From: Natrialba aegyptia DSM 13077
GTDB lineage: Archaea; Halobacteriota; Halobacteria; Halobacteriales; Natrialbaceae
NCBI RefSeq assembly: GCF_000337535.1
Contig: NZ_AOIP01000016.1
Location: 281,911 to 343,853 of the forward strand
Direction of reading: 5' to 3'
Length of the DNA: 61,943 nt
The notes beneath the pieces were generated by a model. That model had not been told where the DNA came from. It ran no database searches and saw only the letters and a list, made by a program, of their open reading frames with translations. Shown here piece after piece: positions 51,001 through 60,728 of the stretch. The number at the start of each line of letters is the position of its first letter. The stretch's first letter is position 1. Position numbers and translations under genes: made by a program.

Positions 51001-53100
51001 TTACAGTTCGGACCGTTTAACCAACGCGTACACGAGCAGTGCTGCAAGGACCGTACTGAGATACGCCTCGGACCCGGCGAGCAGTCGGGCGAGCGGGCCG
51101 ATCGGCCCGATATCTCCGTATCCGATCGTCGTGTAACTGATGTAGCTGAAGTAGAGATTCTCGTAGAACCCCTCCGCCCCGGTTTCGAAGAGCGGGCCGC
51201 CAAACGCATACGGTATTGCGAAAAACAGCGGCGCGATGGCGAAGACGATGCCGATCCGCATCGGCCGCATCCCGTGCCCACAGGTGAGCCCGAGAAAACA
51301 GTTCTCCACCACTCGACCCAGATTCTTCAACCGAGTCCACAGTCCCGCATCCGGATCGGAAACAGCCTCGAGCGTCTTGTGACGGCTGTACCGCTGGCGC
51401 TTGACGCGGAACTCGCCGGCAGTCTTCATATCGCCGATCTCGCTTGCGCTCTGTTTGGCCTTCAGATACGTCGTCTCGACGACTTCCGGCGTCATCTCGA
51501 GAGCGTAGTCGGGATCGAACTCGTCCGTCCGTGGCTCGTCGAAGCCGTGAATCGTCCAGCCGTTTCGGTCGAGATACTCGCGATGTCCGCTGAAGTCGAA
51601 CGTATGGCCATCGAACTCGTCGAACTCGGTCCGGCAGAACCGGAAGTAATCGAGGAGTTGGCGGCGGTCCGTTGTCCGTTCGGCCTCGAGTTCAACGTCG
51701 CCGACGCTCGCGAGTGTCAAATCGTACCGGATCCAGCCCTCGGCGGGTTGAACGATCCGTCCACTTCGGATCTTACCGCGCGTGAAATCGACGAACGCAT
51801 CGTCGTCGATTCCGTGCGCCTCGATATCGATCCGTTCTGAGACGAGACAGCGACTGAAATCGACCGTGCCGCCGAACGCCACGTTTCGAACGTTCGCGGA
51901 TGCGATTTCGGCGTCGTGAAAGTCGACGTCGTCGGCGAATCGCGCCTGCTCGAAGGACACGTCGTCTTTGAGGTGATTCGCCCCACCGACGAACTCACAG
52001 CCGCGGAAGGCACACGGCCCGTCGAACTGACCGCCCGAGAAGTCGGCGTCTTCGCGAAATCGACCCTCGTCGAAGTTGACCGCGCGGGCGAACGAGACGT
52101 TGGGAAAGTCCGCATCCCCGTCGAAGGTCGCCGATTCGAAGCGTGCAGTCCCGCGGAATTCGGCGTCGGCGAACGTGACGTAGCGAAACGACGCCCGGCG
52201 AAACGTAACTGCGTCGTGAAAGACTGCTTCGGCGAAACTGGCATCGTCGATCAGCGTTCGAGCGCCGCCGGCGAACGAGGCCCCACGGAACGTCGCCTGC
52301 TGCTGAAACGTCGCGTTGGTGAACGCAGTATCATCCCTGAACTCGACTTCGTCGAAATCAGCGTCTGCACCGAATTCAGCGCCGTGAAACTCCGCGTCGC
52401 CGGTGAACGTCGCCTCCTGAAAAACGGCCGTCTCGCAGCACGTGAGATCATCGAACATCGTGAAGCCGAACTCGGTCTCACGAAAGGAAACCGTCGAGCG
52501 GAAGGTCGCTCCGGAAAACGTCGTGTTGTCATCGAGGTGATTCGAGTCACCGTGACACTCCGCCGCCCGGAAGGTCACCTCGTCATCGAACGTGGCCTCG
52601 TCGAACCGAACGTCATCGCGAAAGGTAGCTTCATCACAGTCGACCGGCCCCTCGAATGTCGCGCCGTCGAACGCAACATCGTTGTCGAACTGCGCTTCGA
52701 AGAGGCTGGTCTCTCCGGTGACGGTCACGTCCGAACACGAAACCGGTGTCTCGACGTGTGCCTCGGTCACTCGAAGCGATCCGAGAGTCGCCCCGTCCAG
52801 AACGACCGGAACTGTCACCCGAGAGTGCGACAGCGAGAGCGCTTCGATGGTCGCCCCGCTGAGATCGACCGGATAGCGATCGACGCTCTCCAGGGTGGTC
52901 CGATCCAACGCGAGTGCAGGTAGCGTGACGCCGCTGAGATCCTTCTGGTCTTCGGTACCGCGTTCGAGGACCGTCCGAAACGTCTCGCGAACGTCGTCGT
53001 CCGTGATCCCTCGTGCCTCCCGTTCGGCCGGCGAAAGATGGAGAATGGAGGGATCAACGGTCGCGGGATCGTCAGCCGCATCCCCTCGTGTATCTTCCAT
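51001..53100 (-). CDS. Pentapeptide-repeat/K+-channel fusion membrane protein
   Basis: The protein has 699 residues. After a short acidic N-terminus, residues about 60-430 are pentapeptide-like repeats (FDGATFEGPVDCDEATFRDD, VSFRETEFGFTMFDDLTCCE, NATFQQQATFRGASFAGGAR), a right-handed beta-helix. A helical linker (about 430-590) leads to a hydrophobic helix (IGIVFAIAPLFFAIPYAFGG) and a pore loop with selectivity filter SYTTIGYGDIGPIG, then a second helix (AYLSTVLAALLVYALVK). It is thus a two-TM potassium-channel pore with a large soluble repeat domain. Gating is unknown. Confidence 0.9.
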   Translation of the reverse strand: MEDTRGDAADDPATVDPSILHLSPAEREARGITDDDVRETFRTVLERGTEDQKDLSGVTLPALALDRTTLESVDRYPVDLSGATIEALSLSHSRVTVPVVLDGATLGSLRVTEAHVETPVSCSDVTVTGETSLFEAQFDNDVAFDGATFEGPVDCDEATFRDDVRFDEATFDDEVTFRAAECHGDSNHLDDNTTFSGATFRSTVSFRETEFGFTMFDDLTCCETAVFQEATFTGDAEFHGAEFGADADFDEVEFRDDTAFTNATFQQQATFRGASFAGGARTLIDDASFAEAVFHDAVTFRRASFRYVTFADAEFRGTARFESATFDGDADFPNVSFARAVNFDEGRFREDADFSGGQFDGPCAFRGCEFVGGANHLKDDVSFEQARFADDVDFHDAEIASANVRNVAFGGTVDFSRCLVSERIDIEAHGIDDDAFVDFTRGKIRSGRIVQPAEGWIRYDLTLASVGDVELEAERTTDRRQLLDYFRFCRTEFDEFDGHTFDFSGHREYLDRNGWTIHGFDEPRTDEFDPDYALEMTPEVVETTYLKAKQSASEIGDMKTAGEFRVKRQRYSRHKTLEAVSDPDAGLWTRLKNLGRVVENCFLGLTCGHGMRPMRIGIVFAIAPLFFAIPYAFGGPLFETGAEGFYENLYFSYISYTTIGYGDIGPIGPLARLLAGSEAYLSTVLAALLVYALVKRSEL

Positions 53101-53196
53101 GGTGGATCAGTAGGTAAATCGGAATCATATAAGTTTAGAAGACAACTCGTCCGCCGGCCACTACCGCGAGAACGGTTCACCGCAGGTGTCGACGAG

Positions 53197-53682
53197 TCAC
53201 TTCCTCGTAAGGGCAGTCCGCGTGTACAACGCGAGTTCGAACTCGGGATACGTGTGATAGGTCTCGTAGCCGCCCTCGTCGAGTTCGATCGTCGTGACGG
53301 CTTCCGACTCCCCGTCGAACGAGTACGCGAGGTCGAACGAATCGGGTTGTGACAGATATCGGTCGCGGGGAAACGCCGAAAGCGGACGGTGATCGACGAC
53401 CGTCACACACCGCAGCGCGTCGGTCTCGAAGACAAGCCGGCGGGAGGGCTGGTCCGGATTGAGCGAGATCGCTGTTCCATCGCGGCCAACTACCGAGGTG
53501 GGATTGCAGGTCGAGAGTTCATAGAACTCATAGGTGGGTGCGCTGATGTAGTGAGAGCTGCCGATGATCCGAAACGTGAACTCGGTTCCCAGCAGTGGTC
53601 GTGTGAGCGAGTCGAACACGCGGACGCCGTCGGTCGCCGGCGGAGAGTCGGCGTGAACGAACTGAAGGGTATCCTGTGTCAT
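53197..53682 (-). CDS. DUF2617 family protein
   Basis: The protein has 161 residues from the ATG at 53682. GVRVFDSLTRPLLGTEFTFR and IIGSSHYISAPTYEFYELST are characteristic of DUF2617. It starts 2 bp after the stop of the spermidine-synthase-like gene (TGA-CA-ATG), so it is translationally coupled. It may assist that membrane enzyme (inference). Confidence 0.88.
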   Translation of the reverse strand: MTQDTLQFVHADSPPATDGVRVFDSLTRPLLGTEFTFRIIGSSHYISAPTYEFYELSTCNPTSVVGRDGTAISLNPDQPSRRLVFETDALRCVTVVDHRPLSAFPRDRYLSQPDSFDLAYSFDGESEAVTTIELDEGGYETYHTYPEFELALYTRTALTRK

Positions 53683-53684
53683 TG

Positions 53685-55439
53685 TCAATCGACGATAATA
53701 TCGTAGTTAGGGCGGAAGACGTTGTTCGGTTCGACGCCCCGATAGGACGGAAGCGATCGCCACTGCCACGTCTCGAACGTCTCGGCATTCTTATGAATAT
53801 AGTCGCTCTCGGCGCGCTGGAGAGCAGGTTCCGGTGTCGGCCCGTCCGAGAGCACGTAAAATCGTTCACCGGGTTCGAGTTCCGTATCCCCATCGAGGTC
53901 GTCGTAGACGTAGTACGGAAGGTACCGGTCAAAACCGGCCTCACGAACCGTGTTGGCGTAGACTTTGCTGTGGGTGGGGTGGTCGCCGCTCGTATAGACC
54001 CAGGAGACGACGAGGCCCTCGTCGCTCAGGTGGTCGCGAAGCAGCGAGTAGAACTCCGTCGAGTACAGAGACAGCGTCTCGTCGCTTCGGACACCCGGAA
54101 TATCGAGGAGGATGAGGTCGTACGTCTCATCAGTTGCCTCCAGATAGGTGAACGCGTCCTCGGTGGTCGTGTTCAGTCGATCGTACTCGTACGCCTCGTC
54201 GTTATACTGCCGGAAGAACTCTCGCTCCCGCGCCATCTCGAGGAACTCGCCATCGATATCGACCTGATCGACCGACGCATTGTACTGGCGGAGATGGTCG
54301 ACGGCGATATAGTCGCCACCGCCGACGAGCAACACGTCGACCGAGGACGGATCGTCGAAGGTCGTCATGGGAACGTCGACGAGTCCGCTGTGATAGGAGT
54401 CGACCCAGGTGTCACAGAACTGGATCGCCCGATCGAGATGCAGACACGTCTCCGTTCCGGCGTGTCCCTCGAGTTCACGTTCGTAGGTGAGGACGGTCTG
54501 ATACGGCGTGGTATCGTAGCTCCGGGTATCCACGCTTGCCACGCCCTCGGGGAACTCGCGTTCGATAGTTCGTTCGAGATAGGTCGTCGTCACCGCGCGG
54601 TCAACCGCGTTCGGGTGGCCGATGAGACCGCCGTAGGTGCCGGTCAGGAGGAGGCCGACGAGCAGGAGGGCGCGCCACTTCCCGGCGGTTGGACGCGAGA
54701 GCGTGCGGGTTGCTCCCGAGAACGTCCACGCGGCAAACCCCAGTGCGGCGAGTGCGTTCAACAGGCCCAGTGCGAAGACGCTCACGACGAGCCCGAACCG
54801 GGGGTACAACACGAGCGCATAGACGACCGTCCCGGCAAGCCCTCCGAGATAGTCGACGCCGAGCACCTCGGAGAACGACCGCTCGTCGGGCTTGCCGACC
54901 GTGAAGAAGACGGTGAGGATCCCGCGGACGATTCGTCGCGGGTAGAGCCGGCCGAGCGACGCAAAGACCGTATCCTCTCGATCCTCGACGAGATCAGTCA
55001 GCAGCGGCACCTCGAACCCCGATAGCACGCCGACGACGAGGATCGGGACGTGTGAGAGGCCGAGGATCAGTGCACCCGCGCCGGGAACGCTGACCGGCGG
55101 GAGCGAGTTGATCCCGATGATCGCCATCGCCCCGACAGGGCCAGCGATTGCGAGATACACCTCGGTCCGGAGGAAATTCGACTCGGGCTCGCCGAGCTGC
55201 GCCGAGAGGACGGACCCGATTCCGAGCGAGAACATGTAGAGGCCGATCGTGATCGAGTACCTGAGGACGGTCCCGCCAAAAAACACCGTCAGCAACTCCG
55301 AGTAGACGAGTTCGTACGCGATCGAACAGAAGGCGACGACGAACGTCACCGCGAGCGTTACGCGCCGATCGGTCACGAACCCGCGAGCCGGGGCTGGGGT
55401 CCGAGATCCGGTGGCGGTAGTCATTCCATCATCTGACAT
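53685..55439 (-). CDS. Membrane spermidine-synthase-like protein (polyamine aminopropyltransferase family)
   Basis: The protein has 584 residues. The N-terminal about 270 residues hold seven to eight hydrophobic segments (VTLAVTFVVAFCSIAYELVY onward). The C-terminal domain (about 300-560) is Rossmann-like with LLVGGGDYIAVDHLRQYNA, SVDQVDIDGEFLEMARE and LLDIPGVRSDETLSLYSTEF. In soluble SpeE the motif is GGGDG; here it is GGGDY, and the gatekeeping loop looks different, so it may not make spermidine. It is coupled to DUF2617. Confidence 0.9.
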   Translation of the reverse strand: MSDDGMTTATGSRTPAPARGFVTDRRVTLAVTFVVAFCSIAYELVYSELLTVFFGGTVLRYSITIGLYMFSLGIGSVLSAQLGEPESNFLRTEVYLAIAGPVGAMAIIGINSLPPVSVPGAGALILGLSHVPILVVGVLSGFEVPLLTDLVEDREDTVFASLGRLYPRRIVRGILTVFFTVGKPDERSFSEVLGVDYLGGLAGTVVYALVLYPRFGLVVSVFALGLLNALAALGFAAWTFSGATRTLSRPTAGKWRALLLVGLLLTGTYGGLIGHPNAVDRAVTTTYLERTIEREFPEGVASVDTRSYDTTPYQTVLTYERELEGHAGTETCLHLDRAIQFCDTWVDSYHSGLVDVPMTTFDDPSSVDVLLVGGGDYIAVDHLRQYNASVDQVDIDGEFLEMAREREFFRQYNDEAYEYDRLNTTTEDAFTYLEATDETYDLILLDIPGVRSDETLSLYSTEFYSLLRDHLSDEGLVVSWVYTSGDHPTHSKVYANTVREAGFDRYLPYYVYDDLDGDTELEPGERFYVLSDGPTPEPALQRAESDYIHKNAETFETWQWRSLPSYRGVEPNNVFRPNYDIIVD

Positions 55440-55564
55440 AGTGTCTGAAGGTTCCTTCGTCGAACGTCACAGCGCCGTCTCAGCCGCTCGTGAGAGCGAT
55501 GAACGACAACGCTGACGGCAGCGATGGCGACAGCACGACGGTCCGACGACCCTACCGGCGACGC

Positions 55565-56314
55565 CTACACTCGCGGTCGCACGTGCCAGGCCTCGTCGAT
55601 GGTCCACCCACTGGTTGCCTGCTCAAGCTTGAAGTCCGCAGCCTGCCACCCGAAATCGGTATCGCCATCCGGCGATTCGAGATGTGTCCCGACGCGGTAC
55701 CACCCCGCATCGATCTCCGATTCGGTTTCTGTCTCCCCCTGTCCGTCCGCAGAGAGGCCGGGGAGGTCGACTTCGAACATCGATCCGAGTTCGGGGTCGG
55801 ACCATTCCTCGTCCCAGTCAGCCGGCTCCGGCCCTGGAGACTCCGCCTGATACGCGTCGTTCGAACCCATGTAGGAGACGCCGAGGGTAGCAATGGTGGC
55901 CCGATACGTCTCGAGTTCATCGTCGTGGTTATCGCGCCAGTGGCTGCCGGAACTCGCACCGTAGATGGCCCAGCCGTGGCGACCCGTGGGTGCCGACGAG
56001 GGGACGCCGTTCCCGCGACTCGTCGCACCGCTTGATCCCGATCCTGAACTCGATGATCTCGATCCGGCGCGTGCGAGACCGATCGGAACGAGCGGCGTGG
56101 CAACTGGGGCGTCGACGTTGTCGGCGCGCGACTCGACTTCCGGTTCCGAGACGAGGGCAATTTCCATCGTCCCCTCCACGATCGAGATGTCATCGAATAC
56201 CGTGGACTCGCGCGGCGGCGGGGTCTCGTCGCTGCTCCCCAGACAGCCGGCGAGTCCTCCGACTGCAATCGCCAGCCCGCTTCCGGAAACGCGGAGGAGA
56301 CGCCGTCGATTCAT
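55565..56314 (-). CDS. Putative lipoprotein, 249 aa
   Basis: MNRRRLLRVSGSGLAIAVGG then LAGC is a twin-Arg signal with lipobox Cys at residue 24. The mature part has a Ser/Gly-rich low-complexity stretch (SRSSSSGSGSSGATSRG, about residues 80-96). Later segments are TLGVSYMGSNDAYQAESPGP and the C-terminal TSGWTIDEAWHVRPRV. Family not recognised. The start is ATG 56314. Confidence 0.7.
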   Translation of the reverse strand: MNRRRLLRVSGSGLAIAVGGLAGCLGSSDETPPPRESTVFDDISIVEGTMEIALVSEPEVESRADNVDAPVATPLVPIGLARAGSRSSSSGSGSSGATSRGNGVPSSAPTGRHGWAIYGASSGSHWRDNHDDELETYRATIATLGVSYMGSNDAYQAESPGPEPADWDEEWSDPELGSMFEVDLPGLSADGQGETETESEIDAGWYRVGTHLESPDGDTDFGWQAADFKLEQATSGWTIDEAWHVRPRV

Positions 56315-56421
56315 ACGCTCCTGTGATCGTTCTATCACAAAGTGCTTTGCGTTTTGATGAATCGCCGATTGTTCACTGTTCGAACAGTTGAAGTGAACGC
56401 GGTGAGTACGTCACGAGTACT

Positions 56422-57387
56422 ATGGCCGGTAACGAGAACGCAGTACAACGGTCTCTCACGGGTGATGTTCGGCTGGACGGCGGCGAGGCGACGCCCATCG
56501 AACTCCGCGGTGCTGACGATGTGTACGTGCGCGCCGATGCCGTCGACGGACGGCTCACGATCTTCGATCCAGAATACGTCTTCACGGATGTGCCGACCGA
56601 GGGTGAGCACGTCGACAGGGACGACGTTCGAACGGTGATGGCGGGCGATATCGAGGACGGCTATGTCGATCGCGTCGACGGCGACGTTCTCGTCACCGAG
56701 GCCGAAGACGTCTTTGTCGAACACGGGGCGGCCGAACACGTCTCGACCGTCGGCGCCGAGCAGGTCTTCTTCGACGACGCGGCCGCACCGACCCGGTCAC
56801 CGGACGACTACGAGGTCTCGGTATCGGGCTGGCAGCAACGCCACAGCGTCCGGGACCCGCGCGATGGCGTCTCGATCCGAGGCGGGAAGAACGAGCTAAC
56901 CGTCACCGACGCGCGCCACGATCTCACCGTCTACGTGACCGGCTGGGGGAACGACGTTCGCATTGAGGGCCAGGCGATCGACGCGACGGTCTATGTCGTC
57001 GGCCGAGAGAACCGCGTCAGCGTCGGCCCGTACGTCACGGCGACGATCGGGGCCGAAAGCGGCTACGATAACGAACTCGAAGCTGATCCGCTTCCGCCGG
57101 AAGCCCTTATCGAGACGACCCGGGAGGACGCCTACGGGGAGGCGTTCTTCGGCCGTCACAAGATCACCTATCAGGAGCCGGCACCTGACAAAGAGTGGTG
57201 TCCCAACTGCGGCGAGAGCGCAGACGCCGTCATCACGCGCAAACAGCGCGACGCCTTCTTCCTGTGCAGTCGGCCGATTCGCACCTACGATAGCGGCGAC
57301 GGGGCGTTCGAGTGCGAACATTGTACGCCGTTTGCAACTGGGCAAGTCGAACTCTCGCCCGACGAACGAAAGCGGATTCTCGGCTAG
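56422..57387 (+). CDS. Hypothetical protein with beta-solenoid-like region and C-terminal zinc ribbon
   Basis: The protein has 321 residues. The first about 230 residues are short beta repeats (GGEATPIELRGADDVYVRAD; RDGVSIRGGKNELTVTDARH; DATVYVVGRENRVSVGPYVT), consistent with a beta-helix. The C-terminal 80 residues hold WCPNCGESADAVITRKQRDA, FFLCSRPIRTYDSGD and FECEHCTPFATGQVELSPDE, a four-to-five Cys zinc ribbon. No signal peptide. Function unknown. Confidence 0.75.
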   Translation: MAGNENAVQRSLTGDVRLDGGEATPIELRGADDVYVRADAVDGRLTIFDPEYVFTDVPTEGEHVDRDDVRTVMAGDIEDGYVDRVDGDVLVTEAEDVFVEHGAAEHVSTVGAEQVFFDDAAAPTRSPDDYEVSVSGWQQRHSVRDPRDGVSIRGGKNELTVTDARHDLTVYVTGWGNDVRIEGQAIDATVYVVGRENRVSVGPYVTATIGAESGYDNELEADPLPPEALIETTREDAYGEAFFGRHKITYQEPAPDKEWCPNCGESADAVITRKQRDAFFLCSRPIRTYDSGDGAFECEHCTPFATGQVELSPDERKRILG

Positions 57388-57497
57388 GACGACTCACAGT
57401 CCAGCTCAACGCGCCACCGATGCGCGACCGTCGCGTTCGTTGCCACCAGCCGCTCGTCGGCCAGACACCGTTTTGGGACGGCTGTCGTCTAGATAAA

Positions 57498-57507
57498 ACC
57501 TTTAACA
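57498..57507 (+). promoter_or_regulatory. TATA-like box of srp54
   Basis: ACCTTTAACA is centred about 28 bp before the srp54 ATG at 57531, as for a leaderless or very short-leader transcript. Confidence 0.45.
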
Positions 57508-57530
57508 CCGTCGTCCCGTAGACCGAGCAA

Positions 57531-58916
57531 ATGGTACTCGACGATCTCGGGAGTTCTCTGCGGAGCAGTCTCGATAAACTCCGCGGGAAGTCACGAATCA
57601 GCGAGGAGGACGTCGAGGAGATCGTCAAGGAGATCCAACGCTCCTTGCTCTCCGCCGACGTCGACGTGTCGCTCGTGATGGAGCTGTCGGACAACATCAA
57701 AGAACGCGCCCTCGAGGAGGAACCGCCGGCCGGCACGCCGGCACGGGACTTCGTCCTCCGCATCGTCTACGAAGAACTCGTCGGTCTCATCGGTGACTCG
57801 ACGGAACTGCCGCTCGAGGAACAGACGATTCTCCTGGCGGGGCTACAGGGGTCGGGGAAAACGACGTCCGCCGCGAAGATGGCCTGGTGGTTCTCGACGA
57901 AGGGGCTCCGTCCGGCGGTCATCCAGACCGACACCTTCCGGCCAGGTGCCTACGACCAGGCAAAGGAGATGGCAAGCCGTGCCGAGGTCGACTTCTACGG
58001 CAATCCGGACAACGACGACCCGGTCGAAATCGCCCGCAAGGGACTCGAAGAAACCAGCGAGGCCGACGTGCACATCGTGGACACGGCGGGTCGCCACGCG
58101 CTGGAGGACGACCTGATCGACGAGATCGAGCAGATCGAGGGCGTCGTCGATCCCGACACCTCGCTGCTCGTGCTCGACGCGGCGATCGGCCAGGGAGCCA
58201 AGGAACAGGCCCAGCAGTTCGACGAGTCGATCGGCATCGACGGCGTCGTCATCACGAAATTAGACGGGACCGCAAAGGGTGGCGGTGCCCTGACGGCCGT
58301 CGACCAGACCGATTCCTCGATCGCCTTCCTCGGCACCGGCGAGGAGGTCCAGGACGTCGAACGCTTCGAACCCGACGGCTTCATCTCCCGCCTGCTCGGG
58401 ATGGGAGACCTCGGCCAGCTCGCAGAGCGCGTCGAGCGCGCGATGGAGCAGACCGAGATCGAAGAAGACGACTGGGATCCCGAGGACATGCTCCAGGGCC
58501 AGTTCACCCTGAACGACATGCAAAAACAGATGGAGGCGATGAACAACATGGGGCCGCTCGACCAGGTCATGGACATGATCCCCGGCTTCGGCGGCGGGAT
58601 CAAAGACCAGCTCCCCGACGACGCGATGGACGTCACTCAGGAGCGCATGCACACCTTCAGCGTCATCATGGACTCCATGACCGAGGCCGAAAAGGAGTAC
58701 CCCAAAGCCATCGGCGCGAGCCAGATCGAACGCATCGCCCGCGGCTCCGGGACGAACGAGGACCAGGTTCGTGAACTCCTCCAGCAGTACAAGATGATGG
58801 AGAAGACGATCAAGCAGTTCCAGGGCATGGGCTCCGAACAGGAGATGCAGCGCATGATGAAACAGATGCAACAGGGCGGCGGTGGCGGCGGCATGGGCGG
58901 TCTGGGGCCGTTTTAA
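57531..58916 (+). CDS. srp54: Signal recognition particle protein Srp54 (Ffh)
   Basis: The protein has 461 residues. NG domain: [18 protein letters not shown] (P-loop), [40 protein letters not shown] and [20 protein letters not shown]. The C-terminal M domain is Met-rich ([40 protein letters not shown]). It binds signal sequences and 7S RNA and docks with FtsY. It is encoded far (17 kb) from ftsY here. Confidence 0.98.
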   Translation: MVLDDLGSSLRSSLDKLRGKSRISEEDVEEIVKEIQRSLLSADVDVSLVMELSDNIKERALEEEPPAGTPARDFVLRIVYEELVGLIGDSTELPLEEQTILLAGLQGSGKTTSAAKMAWWFSTKGLRPAVIQTDTFRPGAYDQAKEMASRAEVDFYGNPDNDDPVEIARKGLEETSEADVHIVDTAGRHALEDDLIDEIEQIEGVVDPDTSLLVLDAAIGQGAKEQAQQFDESIGIDGVVITKLDGTAKGGGALTAVDQTDSSIAFLGTGEEVQDVERFEPDGFISRLLGMGDLGQLAERVERAMEQTEIEEDDWDPEDMLQGQFTLNDMQKQMEAMNNMGPLDQVMDMIPGFGGGIKDQLPDDAMDVTQERMHTFSVIMDSMTEAEKEYPKAIGASQIERIARGSGTNEDQVRELLQQYKMMEKTIKQFQGMGSEQEMQRMMKQMQQGGGGGGMGGLGPF

Positions 58917-59173
58917 GGGATCCTTCTCGGTCCTCTCCCGTCTCTCGCTCTTCGTCCTCGTATCGAGTTCAGCTTGGGAGTTGCAAAGAGCACGTATCGT
59001 GACTGTCTCTCCTGTCTCACAGGTACTGAAAACCAAGTGACCACTCGATAGTTGTGAGTGTCATCAGTGGGGCAATTTCGGACACAGAACACTTGGTGCG
59101 GACACTCACTGGCTCACTCGATATGACATATCTACCAGCATGTTAATACAGGAGGACACACATTCTCGATTCG
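58917..59173. other. Intergenic region with interleaved inverted repeats
   Basis: No gene is visible in the 257 bases. ACCAAGTG (59032-59039) matches CACTTGGT (59090-59097), and GTGAGTGTC (59054-59062) matches GACACTCAC (59101-59109); they interleave, as in a pseudoknot. The word CACTCGATA is repeated directly at 59042 and 59115. It may be the leader of the following lipoprotein gene. Confidence 0.35.
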
Positions 59174-60184
59174 ATGAACCGACGGCAGCAACTCGCACAG
59201 CTCGGCGGCGTTGGGCTCGCCGCTCTCGCAGGCTGTCTGGACACGTTTCGCAGCGACGACGCAACGGTCGTCGTCGCGGACCGTACCGGCCAGCGCGCGC
59301 TCGATCGTGCGATCGGACGCCTCAACGAGGTCGCGATCGAACTCGGAACGCAGACCGACGAGACCTTCGACCGTGGCGTACAGGAATCGACAGAGACTGC
59401 GTTCGATCCGACCCCTTATTATGAGACGATCGACACCGCTCGCTCGGCACTCGATACGGCCGCCACCGAACTCGAAGCCGACCGACAACCCGACGTTAAA
59501 ACCGGTCGGGAGTACGCCGATAGCCTCGAAGAATTAGTTTCGGTAACTGCAACTGTTAGCGATGACGAACTGTCGGCGGAAATCGAGGAAGTCGGCACCG
59601 TCTTCGAGGGGGCCGGCGAAGAAACCGACGACACCGAAACGGATCTCGAGCAGGCCACTACGACCATCGAGGACCGAACCGCGCTCCTCGACGAGGCACA
59701 GACGACCCACGAGACCGCTCGGACGAGTATCGACGGCCTCGATGAGGACCGGTTCGAGGCCCTGCCGACCATCGATCTCGACCGGCTCACGGACGGCCTC
59801 TCGACCCTCGGAACCATTCTCGACGCCCAAACCGCTCTCGCGGGCAGCTACGGCGATCTTCTCGACGGTTACGCTGCACTCGAGGCCGGCCGCGAGTTCA
59901 TAGACGACGGTGGCTACCAGGAGGCCGAAGCTTCGTTTGTCGATGCCGAGTCGGCGTTCACGGCGGGACGGAAAACGGTCGCGGAGAGTCGCGACGAGGC
60001 ACCCACCGAACTCGCAGCGTCGTTCGAAACGGCACACTGTCAGAGTAGTCACTTGCAGTCGGCAGCGGCGGCGTTCACCGAGGCGGCAGCGGCTGCTGAT
60101 AACGGAAACTATCTCACCGCCCGGGAATATCAAGACGAGGCCGACGAAGCGCTTGCGGCGGCGGGAGACTGCGGGGATCAGTAG
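59174..60184 (+). CDS. Putative lipoprotein with helical mature domain
   Basis: The protein has 336 residues. MNRRQQLAQLGGVGLAALAG then C is a twin-Arg-like signal with lipobox Cys at residue 21. The mature part is Ala/Glu/Thr-rich and helical, with long amphipathic stretches (EVGTVFEGAGEETDDTETDL; YQEAEASFVDAESAFTAGRK). It could form a coiled-coil bundle on the membrane outer face. Family not recognised. Confidence 0.75.
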   Translation: MNRRQQLAQLGGVGLAALAGCLDTFRSDDATVVVADRTGQRALDRAIGRLNEVAIELGTQTDETFDRGVQESTETAFDPTPYYETIDTARSALDTAATELEADRQPDVKTGREYADSLEELVSVTATVSDDELSAEIEEVGTVFEGAGEETDDTETDLEQATTTIEDRTALLDEAQTTHETARTSIDGLDEDRFEALPTIDLDRLTDGLSTLGTILDAQTALAGSYGDLLDGYAALEAGREFIDDGGYQEAEASFVDAESAFTAGRKTVAESRDEAPTELAASFETAHCQSSHLQSAAAAFTEAAAAADNGNYLTAREYQDEADEALAAAGDCGDQ

Positions 60185-60216
60185 ACCAGTAGACGAGTAG
60201 ACCAGAAGGAGTCGCC

Positions 60217-60630
60217 TCACCCCTCGACCGGTTGTCCGTCTTCCGTCGGCGGCGCGATGTGATCGATATACTCCTCGACCGTCGGCTCCTCGACGCGGAC
60301 GCGGACACTGATCTCGCCGAGTTCGTCCGGTTCGCCGACCGAGAAGGTGATCCGGTCCTCGAAGGCGGCCTGCTTTTTGAGCGCGAACGAGAACGTCTCG
60401 CCCTCGCGCGTCGAGAAGAACTCGCCGCGAGCGGTGTCGAGGATTTCCTGTCTGTGGAGCAGTTCGGAGAGGTGTTCCATCGAGTGTGTTTCCCCTCGGA
60501 TTTCGCCGACTGATTCCTCGAGATCGGCGTTCGGGAAGATATTGGCGACGGCGTCGGCGACCCGACTCGTCACCTCGGTATCGTAGATCGGTGCCGTAAT
60601 TTCGACGGTGACGCGGTAGATGTCGGTCAT
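60217..60630 (-). CDS. UPF0201/COG1325 RNA-binding-like protein
   Basis: The protein has 137 residues: MTDIYRVTVEITAPIYDTEV, ADAVANIFPNADLEESVGEI, RGETHSMEHLSELLHRQEIL and FALKKQAAFEDRITFSVGEP. This is the archaeal UPF0201 family, an RNA-binding-like fold of the RL5 type. It is often encoded next to the UPF0200 kinase-like protein, as here, on the same strand. Confidence 0.85.
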   Translation of the reverse strand: MTDIYRVTVEITAPIYDTEVTSRVADAVANIFPNADLEESVGEIRGETHSMEHLSELLHRQEILDTARGEFFSTREGETFSFALKKQAAFEDRITFSVGEPDELGEISVRVRVEEPTVEEYIDHIAPPTEDGQPVEG

Positions 60631-60650
60631 GTGTATCAGGGTCTCAGTGT

Positions 60651-60702
60651 CTCAGTAACGGAATCAGTATTGGTATCGATATCGGTGTTGGGATCGATGT
60701 CA
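60651..60702. repeat. Hexamer-like repeat tract beyond the UPF0200 stop codon
   Basis: Imperfect GGTATC/GATATC/GGTGTT/GGATCG hexamers fill most of the spacer between the UPF0201 and UPF0200 genes. They continue the pattern of the UPF0200 tail although they are outside its reading frame. Confidence 0.5.
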
Positions 60703-60728
60703 GTCGTGGTAGCGGGTTAGTTCGATAG

